Shown here: in pieces, positions 1 to 11,216 of the stretch
How positions within the stretch are numbered: position 1 is the stretch's first letter
Layout of the letters: each line of letters begins with the position of its first letter
Assembly: GCA_947069175.1 (NCBI GenBank)
Contig: CAMTDV010000027.1
Location: 37,213,369-37,277,368, forward strand
Reading direction: 5' to 3'
DNA from: Scalesia atractyloides
Lineage: Eukaryota > Streptophyta > Magnoliopsida > Asterales > Asteraceae
Length of the DNA: 64,000 nt
Made by a program: the position numbers and the translations under genes
Notes under the pieces: generated by a model
The model's input: the letters and a program-made list of their open reading frames with translations, nothing else
The model's database searches: none
What the model was told of the DNA's origin: nothing

Positions 1-886
1 GTGTAGTGACTACCGCGCAAATTGGGGTCGAAGCCTTTCGCTTGTTGCCCTTGATGTTGCTTCTTGGGGGTTTGGGCAAGGCAGGTTCGGTGGTTGCTTG
101 GTGGGCTTTCCTCGATGGAGCCTTGGCGGCTTCACGAAGGACTTAGCGGTTGTTCAAGCGAGCAGCCAGCCGAAAGGTTTCCTCAAGGGTGCTGGGTAAG
201 GTGGTATCGACTAGATCGCCGAGGTGAGGAGGAATGCAACTTATGTATTTGGCAACTGCTTTCTCGGGTGTGTCAACTTGGCTTGGGCAAATTGCACTCA
301 GCTGCTTAAATCGGGCCGTGAGGCCAGCGTTGTCATTACCTACTTGTTTGAGGTTCCAAAACTCAACCTCGAGTCGTTGGCGCTCATGCGAGGGGCAGAA
401 TTCACCTTCCATTAGCTTTTTGAGCTCGGTCCAAGGGAGGGCGTGGGCGACCTCGTTGCCACGCGCGCTATGCTCGGAAGTCCACCAATCGAGGGCTCTC
501 GACCGGAATACTCCCGTGGCGTTCAAGGTGCGTAAGTGGTCGGGGCAACCACTTTGGAGGAAGGTGAGTTCAATGGCATCGAACCATTACAGCAGTTTAG
601 TGGCGTCCCCCTCCCCGGTGAAGGGTAAGGGATTGCAGGAGCAGAATTGCTTGTGGGTGAAGGCGGTCTTGGGTGGTTCGGCTTTGGAATTGATAGAGGT
701 ATGAGGTGATTCGGCGTTAGGTGGGGGCTGTACTTTGCTGACTATCTCGGGGATAACCTTAGCCATGTGTTCAGCCATTTACTCGGCCATAAATTTCATG
801 CAGTCTTTTTTCGACATAGAGTCAGATTGGGACCTTGACTTGGACTTTGACCTTCTTCGTCCCATAACGCTTTGCGAGAATGACAT
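1..886 (-). pseudogene. Gypsy gag (capsid), interrupted by stops, partial
   Basis: Retrotransposon gag, the structural protein of the virus-like particle. The likely start is the ATG at 886-884, followed by an Arg/Ser/Lys-rich N-terminus. The same reading frame continues leftwards through three stop codons (779-781, 587-589 and 143-145). Family-typical stretches flank the stops: NPLPFTGEGDATKLL before the second, WFDAIELTFLQSGCP after it, then ALDWW and LMEGEFCPSHERQRLEVEFW, the signature of the retrotrans_gag domain. Because all parts share one frame, the lesions are point mutations rather than indels. The C-terminal zinc knuckles and pol would lie beyond base 1. Confidence 0.85.
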
Positions 887-1861
887 CTAAAGGGTTTGAC
901 AAAAGAAGATAGATTTAGGCTTTGATCGTAAAGTGTTGTTATAGAGAAAAGTATCCGTTTTGAGCACATAAGTATCATGTAACACGTATAACTTCACATA
1001 GATAGCATAAGCATGTTGGTATTCCAAAAGCATAAACACGTATGATTTGCGTAAAGGAATATAAATTTAATTGATTCGCGAGAATTATTATTATTGTTTT
1101 TGGTTACGAAGGGCGTGCAAATCGTGCATTGGGTTCGAAATGAACGAGATAACAAGTATTAAAACACATAGAAATTGAGATAGCATAAAAGATAGGCTCA
1201 ATAAAACATTGGAGTGTTTCGGGTTGAGAAACTTTTGACTATTCCAAAGTGAATCGAGATCCTTTCAAATTAGAGAAACGTGCTTTGGCCTATAGGTAAA
1301 GTGCTCTCGTCGAGAAGCGATTAACGACACTTTACCCTTCTAGTTACTGCACGTCTCTAGCCGATCAAAAAATTGAAACCTTGGTGAGATTGAAAATCAA
1401 GGAACGTGACTAGTTGACAAGGTGCGGGTTTCACCCCTATCTTGACAACATTGTACACTAGATGTGGTTGGTACTTACCGAACGAGGAGCGTATTCCGAC
1501 TCGTTGGCAAGGGTCCACTAGAGTATGAAACGGAAATTTCCATCAAGATGTGGATTTCACTCCTAACTTGATGGTGAAATTTCGTGCAAAAATCAAATTC
1601 GCAGATTGAGAGTGATCTCCAAAGTGCGGGTTTCACCCCTATTTTGGTGAGATCGTCTCGTTTGTAGTTTGAGTGTCTTCAAGTGTGTAAATTGTGTAAG
1701 TGTCTTAGGAAAAACACATATATATATTTAAGACAAAGGAAATAGGAAGAAGCAAATAGGAAGAATTAACATTTTATTCATGAAGCAAGAATGGTCAAGT
1801 TGGTCACTTAAACTATAGACTAGGTCGAACATGGCTATTCTACCTAATTCCCTATAGTTAT
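887..1861 (-). other. Untranslated leader of the Gypsy element
   Basis: The stretch between PBS and gag start has no credible ORF. It holds three imperfect copies of a short motif resembling GTGCGGGTTTCACCCC followed by TATYTTG, near 1424, 1545 and 1622, spaced roughly 75-120 bp apart. Such repeats occur in packaging/leader regions, but any function here is inference. Confidence 0.5.
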
Positions 1862-1874
1862 GGCTCTGATACCA
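1862..1874 (-). promoter_or_regulatory. Primer-binding site (initiator Met-tRNA type)
   Basis: The minus strand reads TGGTATCAGAGCC, the complement of the 3' end of plant initiator methionine tRNA. It is separated from the LTR end by three bases. It primes minus-strand cDNA synthesis and shows that the LTR to the right is the 5' LTR. Confidence 0.9.
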
Positions 1875-1877
1875 ATC

Positions 1878-4384
1878 TGTCACACCCCAACCGATGGCGG
1901 AAACATCGGAGTGAGACGACTAGATTGCTCATTGCATCATAACACTATTTGCGACAATATTTAAATCAACCAAATTTCATTTCATTCAAAACATCAATTG
2001 TCATAGTACAACAAAATCCAAATAAGAGTAACATCAACGAAATAAGTTCAACGATAACATAATATTTAACTTAGTATTCTACGCGTGTTTCTATGTCATT
2101 CCTACTAAGTTCCATCATACAACTTCATCAACCTGCAACATGTTAAAAAGTATAGTTCAATAACAAAGTATTGACGAGTACACAAGTTTAATATCACAGC
2201 GTAAGTATAAAATCCGATTTAAACAAATCCACTTGATTAGCTAGCATACAAGATAAATGTAAACAAGGCATGTGAATCTACAAGTTAATACTCTAGTGTA
2301 CCGCAAAATAGATTTCAACTTAACAATGACCACAAGAATACGGGCGGTCCATTACTCCTATAGCGTTATACATGTTAAGGGAGGCTCGATCAAAGTTAAT
2401 GACATTTAGATCACATAAGAATGTACCAAGTAACAATTCAAGTAGCATAAGACTAAAGCATGTTGATAGATTGTTTGTGTATAGAATAAAGTGTGATTTA
2501 GTGTAGTTTTAGTAAATTAATCATGTTGCACCCAAATAGTGGACAGCATAAAAGGGGTCGAGTGTACTCACGGTTTTGCAAAGTATTATCCGTGAGAGAG
2601 TCATGTTGATTTAGAGGTTGGAACACCAAGTTTATCCTACACAAGGCAAACGTAGGTGTATGAGTATTAGATTGACGGGGATTTTAATGAGTTTAGGAAT
2701 TTAAAATGTACGAGAAAGTATATATACGAAAGTATTTATCTAGACATTTAACGCTCGTTTTTTACACTAATAAGCCCCGAAGGGTGTTTGTGTTTTTATG
2801 GGTCATGCCCAATAGAATCGTAACGATTGTTATGTCTAAGATAAAATAACCTACTTTTTAAGACAACTAACCATTTGGTCATGGTCTAAGTTTCGGTTAT
2901 ATTAAATATTTACATATAGTTATATTACTACTAATTAATCATATAGTTCATGTATTTCATGGAAGTCATATAAGTCATGCATGGAGGTAGGAGGATAACC
3001 ATCCTAAACCTCTTTCATAGATTAACCATTACACAAGATTGAGACAAGGACAACCCGATGGTCAAGAATTATAAAAATCACCAAGTGAGGGGTGGATTGA
3101 ATAGTTGAATGGCCAAGGCCTTCATGTAATCACACCTACACCATCACAAGCTTGAAAGCTCGGATGTCTCAACACTTGTGGGTTTGAAACCCTAACAAAA
3201 ACCCAAGTTTAGAGACAATATATGCCTCTTGATTGTATGTGAAAAAGTCTAGCTTAACACACTAACCATAAGTTTGGTTAGTGGCATACATAGCATAGAA
3301 TTGTGATGATTAAAACATGTTCGAAAAAGTTTTATAAGTTATCATCCAAAACAGAAAGTTTGGCCCCAAAAGTGATGTGATTCCACCTTGGTTTTCCATG
3401 GAAAACCTATAGTAACATTCATAGGGCTTTAGCAAACATTGTTGAGGAAGAACAAAGCAAAAACATTGAAAATTTTGAAGATTGAAAGATAAAAATTTGG
3501 GCAGAAAGTTTTGTGCACTTTTGGACCTCAAAATGGTGTGGTTTCACCTTAGTTTGCCCAAGCAAACTTGTGAGAACCTTCCTAGAGGTTATCCAAGAGT
3601 GTTAGAAAGAAAAACAAAGTAAAAAGAAGAAGAAAAGTGAGTTGAAACTTACTTACAAGCTGCTGCGTTTCAGCAACGAATTTCAGAAGTTTGGGACTTG
3701 TTTGGAGAGTATGGAGGCTAGAAAAAGTGGGAAATGGGTAGAGGAACCTTGGGTTATATAGGGGAAGGATTAGGGTTAGGGTTTGTGTTGCATTTAATGT
3801 AATTGGGAGGAGTTTTGAAATTAAAAAAAGGGGAAAGGAGACCCCATGTTGCGGCCGCAACATGGGCTACACATATTTTTTTATTATTTTTTTGATCTTT
3901 TAGTAATTTATTTGTTGAGTATTTGGACCATAGGTGATATTTATAATATGTATTACATGTATGGGTCTTGAAAAGATTTATTATTATGCAAAAACATTGC
4001 TTAAAAACCCTAAAAAGAACAACTAAGGATAATTATTTTTTTGAACATTATAAGGCATGATTTTATGATAATTTGAAGCTTGAATTCTTTGAATAATAAC
4101 ACCAATTGTTTTGCTAGAGTTTAGTATAAGATTGATAAACATTCGTCACACATTTACACGTTGTTTCGATTTGATTTATGAAGGAATAAAGTATAGCGTG
4201 ATCATAAGTTTAAATGTGAATAAAGTTTGCGAATTTAGCATAATTGATTAATGTTGTTTACAATAAAAGCCTTGGAATACAATGAATTGAAATTATAAAT
4301 ACGATTACAAGGTTGGACTTTCCAAAAATAGAAACACGAAGCAGACTTGCTAAAAATGGAAAGATACAAGTGCAAAGCGTTACA
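1878..4384 (-). repeat. 5' LTR of the Gypsy element (about 2.5 kb)
   Basis: On the minus strand it starts TGTAACGC at 4384 and ends GGGGTGTGACA at 1878, next to the PBS. The left edge is certain. The right edge is set by the switch to Copia RNase H codons at 4385 and could shift by two bases because of an ACACA run. Small ORFs inside it (for example near 3582-3863) match nothing I recognise and are left out. Confidence 0.8.
3751..3761 (-). promoter_or_regulatory. TATA box of the Gypsy LTR
   Basis: The minus strand reads CTATATAACCC in an otherwise mixed-composition part of the LTR, about 1.9 kb before the LTR end. It is a plausible core promoter for the element's transcript towards gag; position is the only supporting evidence. 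Confidence 0.45.
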
Positions 4385-5666
4385 CAGCCTCCTTTGCAGC
4401 ATCTGATGCGGCTATATATTCAGATTCGGTGGTTGAATCCGCCACAACACTCTGCTTAGAGATCTTCCATGAGATGGCTCCTCCATTTAGAGTGAATACA
4501 AAACCTAATTGTGAGCGAGAGTCATCTTGGTTAGTTTGAAAATTGGCATCAGTGTAACATCTTACATTAAGCTCTTCTTCTACTCATCCAAATACTAAGA
4601 ACATTTCTTTAGTTCTTCTCAGATACTTTAGAATGTTCTTGACAACAGTCCAATGGGCGATGCTAGGGTTTACTGATAACGATAGTCATGCTTAAAGCAT
4701 GCGAGACGTCAGGTCTAGTACAGAATATAGCATACATGATAGAACCAATCGTTGAAGCATATGGAACTATTTCCATTCGCTTAATTTCAATGTCTGTTGA
4801 AGGAGATTGCGATTTGTTTAACACAGTCCCTTTAGTCATAGGAACACCTCCTTCCTTGGAGTTTTCCATCTTAAAGCGTGTCATCATTTTGTCTATGTAT
4901 GTACTTTGACTTAGCTCTAGAAGCCGCTTAGATATATCCATATAGATCTTGATTCCTAGAATATAAGCTGCTTCTCCAAGATCTTTCATTGCGAAACAAG
5001 TTCCCAATATAGTGTTTAACTTCGTTAAGCATAGGGACGTTGTTTCCAATGACCAGTGTATCATCCACATATAGGATGAGGAATGATATAGTGCTCCTAC
5101 TAGCCTTTCTGTAAACATAAGGCTCATCTTCATTTTTGATAAAACCAAATTCTTTGATCTTTTGGTCAAAGTAAAGATTCTAGCTACGAGACGCGTGCTT
5201 GAGTCCATAAATGGACTTATTCAGCTTGCACACCCTATTAGGATATTTTGGATCAACAAAACTGTTTGGCTGAACCATATAGACATCTTCAGACAGATGC
5301 CCATTAACAAAAGCGGTTTTGACATCCATTCAGCTTGCACACCCTATTAGGATATTTTGGATCAACAAAACCGTTTGGCTGAACCATATAGACATCTTCA
5401 GACAGATGCCCATTAACAAAAGTGGTTTTGATATCCATTTGACATATCTCGTAGTCATAGTACGCGGCTATGGCAAGCAATATCCTGATCGGTTTGATCA
5501 TAGCAACGGGCGAGAAGGTTTCTTCATAGTCAATACCCTGAGTTTGAGTGAAACCCTTCGTAACTAGTCGTGCTTTATAGGTGTGTCCATTTGCATGTGT
5601 ATCGGTTTTTCTCTTGAAAACCCATTTGCTCCTTACTGCCCGAGATTCGGGGGGTAGCTCAAGCAA
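4385..5666 (-). pseudogene. Copia reverse transcriptase-RNase H, frameshifted
   Basis: RT and RNase H would copy the RNA genome into cDNA and degrade the template. The N-terminal RT block (5304-5666) shows SKWVFKRKTD, KARLVTKGFTQTQGIDYEET and FSPVA, the standard Copia RT opening. The YVDD catalytic box is at 5060-5071 but in a different frame from the neighbouring ORF, so at least one more indel is present. The fragment at 4663-5208 holds LGEAAYILGIKIYMD and the region before RNase H. RNase H ends in DSTTESEYIAASDAAKEA right at the Gypsy junction. A 109-bp tandem duplication breaks the middle. Confidence 0.85.
5221..5438. repeat. 109-bp tandem duplication inside Copia RT
   Basis: Copy 1 is 5221-5329 and copy 2 is 5330-5438; both begin TCAGCTTGCACACCC. 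I count about three mismatches between them. As 109 is not a multiple of three, the duplication shifts the RT frame. Confidence 0.9.
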
Positions 5667-5788
5667 GTCCTAGAATTGATTATCACGCATAGATTGCATC
5701 TCAGCGTTCAAGGCTTCCAGCCATTTCGCAAATTCAGGAACTAAGATAGCTGATTTGTAGTTAGCAGGTTCGTCATCAGACTTATCTA

Positions 5789-7360
5789 CTACCAAGACTT
5801 CAGCACCTTCAATATGCCAAAGCTATATATCAGGTTCTTTACGAGTCCTGCTACTTCTACAATGCCTGTGTATGTGTCTGATTCATCAGCAACAATTTCT
5901 TGTTGTTCTGACTTCATCGGCGGTTGTTGTTGGTCTCGAATTTCTTCATGATCAACCACATTATTTCTAGTTCCTCGATTAAGAAGTTCTTCCTCGAGAA
6001 AGTGTCCCTTCCTTTGGATGGAAATAACATTTGCATCAGGATGGTAGAAATAGTATCTGCTTCTTTTATAGCATCTGACAAAAACAACCTTTTCGTCTCG
6101 AGGATCGAGCTTATCATAAGAATCACTTGTGATGTATGCATCACATCCCCATACTCTAAGGTATTCCAAATCGGGTTTATGCCCATGCCATGTCTCATAT
6201 GGAGTTATGTTTACCTTTTTAGTCGGAGCCTGATTGACAATGCGGGCGGCAGTCATAAGAGCATGACCCCAAAAGGAGTGAGGCAAGTTAGTTCTACATA
6301 TCATCGACCGAACCATATTAAGTAGGGTTCGATTTCTCCTTTCACTCACGCCATTAAGTTGGGGTGGGCCAAGAGGAGTGGGTTCTAAAATTATTCCACA
6401 CTCTTTCAGATAATTGAGGAACTCTAAGCTGAGGTATTCGCCACCTCGATCTGATCGAAAGATTTTTATCTTTCTAGTAAGTTGGTTTTCTACTTCATTT
6501 TGAAACTCGTTGAACTTTTCAAAAGTTTCATGCTTATGCTTCATAAGATAGACACTATGATCGTCGATGAAAGTAACGGAGTATCTTTCATGGTTTCTTG
6601 TCATGGTTCTGAAAGGACGACATACATCAGTGTCAATGAGTTCTAGCAGACCATTGGCCCGTTCAGCAACACCAGTGAAGGGACACTTTGTGAGTTTTCC
6701 AGCTAAGCAAGATTCGCAATCATTAAAGGAGTGTTGTCCAGTGGATTCAAGAATCCTCTCGGACTGGAGCCATTTTATGCGTGCCTTACTTATGTAGCCA
6801 AGTCTACAATGCCATAGAAAGGTTTCATTAATACTAGCTTTGTTACGCTTAGAAAGATATATGTTATTACATGTTTGAACATCAATCTCATAAATACCAT
6901 TTCGAGGTTTAGCCTCAAAATAAAAAACATCATTCAAGTAGGCAGAAATAGAAACACCATTAAAAACGTACTTGAAACCTTGTTCAAACAAAAGGGAAAC
7001 CGAAATAATGTTTCTGGTTATACCAGGTGCAAACAAACAATTGTTTAAATTAACTACAAGGCCAGAAGGACATGGAAAATGAAATGTGCCAGTTGCAAGA
7101 ACAAGTACTCTTTTCCCATCACCAACGATGAGTTCCATGTCCTCTTGTTTCAGCTTCCTCCACTTTTCAGGCTCCTGTAAAACATTAGTGATGTAGTAAC
7201 CACAACCGGTATCAAATACCCATGTGTTGCTGGAAACAGTAAAAAGTTCACTAACATAAATGAGAATACCTGAAGAAGTGCCAATGTTATTGGCTTTGTT
7301 CACCTTGAGCTTGGCTAGATAATGCGGGCGGTTCCTATTCAGTGCCCCATTTGGTTGCAT
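5789..7360 (-). pseudogene. Copia protease-integrase segment (long open frame)
   Basis: An open frame of about 520 codons. Order: aspartic protease with WVFDTGCGYYITN (DTG active site), then the gag-pre-integrase/zinc region with WHCRLGY and CESCLAGK (the HHCC pattern), then the integrase core with an Asp in DTDVC, SDRGGEY and a Glu in SERRNRTLLNMVRSM (DDE-type residues). The segment ends in the linker before RT. The protease begins just after a broken zinc knuckle, where one base appears lost, so this frame is not joined to gag. The frame is well preserved, but the element as a whole is not. Confidence 0.85.
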
Positions 7361-8128
7361 TCAAAGCACTTATGCTCCTAGGGAGGGGGTGGTTTAGCAA
7401 CCTGCTTGTTGTTGATGGAAGATTTGGCAACAACAACCATTTTCTTGCCTCTACTTTTGTGAACCCTTTTCTTGGGCTTATTAACACCACCAGAATTGAC
7501 TATCAGAACTTGGTTGGTTTTATGTAGAATGTTCATCTCGTCCGTTTTGAGCATACCATGTAGCTTGGGCACAGTCTTCACCCAAGCATTCATATTATAA
7601 GTCATAATAAACTGGTCATATGAGCTAGGGAGAGAGTTCAACATGAAGTCCGCTGCCATTTCATTTTGCAGGGGATAACCAAGTTTGTTCATCTGGTTAA
7701 TGTACCCTTTCATCATAAGCACATGAGTACTGACACACGATCCTTCTTGCATTTTACAAAGCTTATGAGTTGTTTGATGGTGTCATATCGCTCATGTCGG
7801 GCTTGTTTCTGAAACATGCCTTTCAGTTGCTGGATCATGTCACAAGCATTTTTATCTTCCATGTTCTTCTGAAGTTCAAAAGACATGGTGGCTTGCATAA
7901 GGCAGGCTACCTCAATGGCATCCTCGTTATGCTTTTCAAGTGCCTTACGAGCAGCAGTAGTGTTACTTTCAGGCTCGGTAGAGACTGGGCCATATAAGAT
8001 ATATAGCTTTTTCGCCATCTTGAGAAATCTTCTTAGATTGCACAGTGCCATTCGAGAAAGTTGGTATTATTCAGTTTTTCCTTTTCAAGAACAGACTTGA
8101 GAACGAATGAGTTGTTTTCATTAGACAT
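7361..8128 (-). pseudogene. Copia gag with damaged zinc knuckle
   Basis: The gag start is the ATG at 8128-8126 (MSNENNSF), giving the LEKEKLNNTNFLEW opening typical of Copia gag. A stop follows soon after. The UBN2-type gag body continues at 7713-8051 and 7378-7752 (YINQMNKLGYPL, FIMTYNMNAW), with a frame change between the two. The C-terminus is basic and ends in a CCHC knuckle (CFECNQMGH) at about 7335-7367. There the final Cys codon is changed and a one-base loss breaks the frame. Confidence 0.8.
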
Positions 8129-8387
8129 CTGTTACATAAGCAAAGAGATTTAATTAGTATTTTCGATGTATATTTCCTTATTTAATTATGACTCATTATA
8201 GTTTTAGAACAAAAAATGAGAATCTGGCTATGTCAGTAGTAAAGACAGATGTGGCATGCACTTTAGTAAGTGACCGGGCAGACTGACAACGAGTGGCAAC
8301 TGTGAGAATTGCACAACTCTCGAGTATGAGGCCGCTAAGACAACTCATGTCTATGAATTGATACGTTTAGCCTTCTCTATGCTGGCT

Positions 8388-9545
8388 TCAAACCCTAACT
8401 AGAACTACCATTCTATGTAATCAAGACCGTCTCTTCAATCTCAAGAGACTATTTTCCAATCGGCGATTCCTTTCCCCGAATTACAGGTTTGTTGTCAACT
8501 TTTGTGTATGAATTTGTTCATCTTTGTTATATAACAAGCCGATTTAGGGTTTTGATGTCATATACACTCCTTTTTTATATGCATTGATTATTACAATTTT
8601 ATCTTTGTGGTTTGCAATTTAGAGAATTATATACTTTTAGTGAGATTCTAATTCGATTCTAGACATTCGTATGCATTGATTTACTATTTCATTTAATTTA
8701 AAAAGTTGTTATTGTATTGATAGTGTATACTCTGCTTGAAAAATTGTATTAATTAGTTATTGCTATGAACGTATTCTAAAGTTTGTGGATCTATGAACTG
8801 AGTATAGATGAATGTATTATTAGCATGGATTGGTGTTTTTGTTAGTAAGATTAGAGATTATTTATTGTTAGTGTGGATTGTTGTTTTTGTTATAGTAAGA
8901 TTAGAGATTGAAGATTTAGGGATATTTGTTTATTTGAAATGATTTTGAGTTATGACAAACTTTCACTAAATAACATACATCATGCATTTTTTTATAGGTT
9001 TCTATTGACAAACTTGCAATGAAGTCAGCAGAAGAGCTGGAGGAGGAAATCAGTCATGCAAGAGAGCAGGCAGATGTTTACCTCTTGACTTGTAATGGCC
9101 TTTTAGTGATGTCCATCCGGGAACTTATCACCGGGATGAGTAAGTGTCTTTAAGTTTTGTTAATTTGCGTTTATTAGATTATTTCTGTCCTGAGGCATGT
9201 TCGAAACCATCACAAAGAACATGCAATAAGTTTTTTTTCATGAAATTCTAGATACTGATGTGAGTCTGGATCAAGGTGAGCTCTAGGCTGATGGAAATAG
9301 TTAGGAGGATAAAAACAAGTCCACGCTACATTCTTACAAAGGTACATGAACTTAAACCTTTCAGTTATGTTCATTCTAAAATGAAATTCATCCTAATTGG
9401 CTGCTAAGAGAGAATATAGACTGATAAGTTATGGAGATCATGCATCTCTATCATAGGTACATGCAGAGATTATTGAATTTTGAGTGACGTACTCCCATAT
9501 ATAGCTTTCACATGAACGAGGTCATACTATTATAATTATTAAACA
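8388..9545 (+). pseudogene. Captured gene fragment, left arm (exons and introns)
   Basis: This looks like the 5' part of a spliced gene. A leader-like stretch is followed by an intron-like AT-rich tract ending in TTTTTTATAG at about 8998. An exon follows, coding VSIDKLAMKSAEELEEEI, then HAREQADVYLLTCNG and MSIRELITGM. It runs into a GTAAGTGTC donor near 9141. A second mini-exon (TDVSLDQ) precedes a GTGAGC donor near 9273. I do not recognise the protein family. The fragment has no 3' end and no start codon with context, so it is probably not expressed as protein. Confidence 0.6.
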
Positions 9546-9575
9546 GAGCTTAACATTATAGTTTTGTTTGTTTTT

Positions 9576-10525
9576 AAGAGAAGTCACTCGTTTAAATAGT
9601 TGGGGATGTGTTAATAATCATAACACAAGAACCAATTGTGGGTATGTACCTACCATCTACATCTAATTGTCACTTATTATATTAATAGATTTATAAGAAT
9701 TATTTCCTTTATACAACTCGTCTAATACACGGGAACTTAAACTAGTTATATATATTATTAACCCCAATAACCTAACCAACTTTCAAATCAATCTCCTCCG
9801 GTAGATTAAATCTCAACCACTTAAACTCACAAGAATAACTGTTATCTTGGCCGTTCTCAACAGTTTCTTCTGCCTTTAACCTACGTCTTACTCACAGCTA
9901 TTGATAAGATGCATTTGGTTCTCTATAAACTCCCCGTTCCTCTACTACTTCCCTTAAACAACCCCACCCCTATCTTTTTCTCTTGATTTCTTGCTACTCC
10001 AACTCAACTTTTTCTATCTCACTTTTATATCATAACCAGTCGTCAGGATTGCTAACCTATTTTGGATTAGAAGATATTAAATGTAGACTGACGATTGGGG
10101 GTTGGGATTCCGATATGATTTTCTTCTCTTTATCCATTATGATTTTAGTTCCACAGATCTCTGGTTTCTCAAGTAGGTTCGTAACCTACCAGAACCACTG
10201 TGGCATAAATTGAATGCATCACATTTCTCTACTCCACACTATCTCAAAACTTAAATCTCTGTTACTTGGTTCAACATTACGGCTGATCGGGAAGTTCATT
10301 TACTAGCAATTTGTGTGATCCGCGACCCATATCCTTCCCTGAATGGGAGCATGTAAGGTGCTTCATTTATGTTCTCGTGTATTACAGGGTATGAAGAAAA
10401 TAATTCTTATAAATTTATTAATATAATAAGTGATAATTAGATGTACATGCTACTATACCCACAATTGGTTCTTGTGTTACGATTATTAACACATCCCCTG
10501 CTAATTAACACAAGTGACTTCTCTT
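9576..10525. mobile_element. TIR element of about 950 bp inside the fold-back loop
   Basis: Terminal inverted repeats of about 140 bp (9576-9717 and 10384-10525) share AGAGAAGTCAC, GGGGATGTGTTAATAATC, AACACAAGAACCAATTGTGG and ATATTAATA in order. No transposase is encoded; the one ORF in the middle (9983-10213) matches nothing. I could not find a convincing target duplication, so the superfamily is open. It is a MITE-like non-autonomous DNA element or a fold-back. Confidence 0.7.
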
Positions 10526-10898
10526 ATTGTCAAATGTACCCTACTTTCATTTATAAGTGTGTACATAAAGCATTTAATTTATTATGTCCGTGTTAACACA
10601 AATAGCCTACATTATCCACATCAGCATGAAACCAGTTTTAAGATTAAAAAAAATGTTTTTGCTTAACGTTACGTCATTACAAAGTAAGGCGATCTGTATG
10701 GGATCTATTTGTCCAAAACTAAAGTTACAGGGTCCATCTAGAAAATTGTGAAGTCCATAGATCTATCATATGTTTGCTCCAAAAGTAATATTAATGCTAC
10801 CCAGCTTAGCATTTATAGATACATAGATATATTACACTTATGCATGGTAATTGACCCATGTTTAGCATTTATAGATACATAGATATGTCACATTTATC

Positions 10899-11216
10899 CA
10901 TCACAATCACCACCATCCACGTCCATCACCCACCACCACCATCCACCACCCACCACCACCACCCACCATCCACATCCATCACCCATCACCACCGTCCACC
11001 ACCCACCACCACCACTTTATTTTTGAAGTTTACATACGTTAAAAAACAAACAACATTCATATTGCAGACTTTAGAGGTTTGGTCCACCTCTTCTACTGCA
11101 GAGTGGTCCGAAGATTGTAAACATTCTACCTCTTAAAAAACAAACAACACCTTAATGTTAAGCTCTATTTAATAATAATAACAATAACATAACAATAACA
11201 ATAACAATAACAATAA
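10899..11216. repeat. Simple repeats: CCA/CCACCA tract and ATAACA tract
   Basis: 10905-11015 is dominated by CCACCA/CATCCA units and 11168-11216 by AATAAC units. Just upstream, the phrase TTTAGCATTTATAGATACAT occurs twice (near 10804 and 10860), a short direct repeat. Confidence 0.8.

Larger units (their letters stand above)
1..4384 (-). mobile_element. Ty3/Gypsy retrotransposon, 5' part (LTR, PBS, leader, gag)
   Basis: Read on the minus strand, this runs from an LTR (1878-4384) through a primer-binding site and an untranslated leader into gag, which leaves the window at base 1. The order LTR-PBS-leader-gag fixes it as the 5' half. The right end abuts Copia RNase H coding sequence at 4385, so this element inserted into that older Copia copy. 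A target duplication (CAGCC is the adjoining sequence) cannot be tested because the other end is outside the window. Gag carries three in-frame stops, so the copy is dead. Confidence 0.85.
4385..8385 (-). mobile_element. Ty1/Copia retrotransposon, decayed, both ends lost
   Basis: Minus-strand order is gag, zinc knuckle, protease, integrase, reverse transcriptase, RNase H. Integrase ahead of RT defines Copia (Pseudoviridae-type order). The 3' end is cut off at 4385 by the Gypsy insertion. No LTR or PBS can be seen to the right of the gag start; the sequence runs straight into the fold-back near 8388. Frameshifts, stops and a 109-bp duplication make it non-functional. Confidence 0.85.

Noticed and set aside
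9608..10490. Solo LTR bounded by TGTTAATAATC / GATTATTAACA
   Set aside because: The inverted match extends well beyond these points on both sides, so the ends belong to longer TIRs, not to an LTR.
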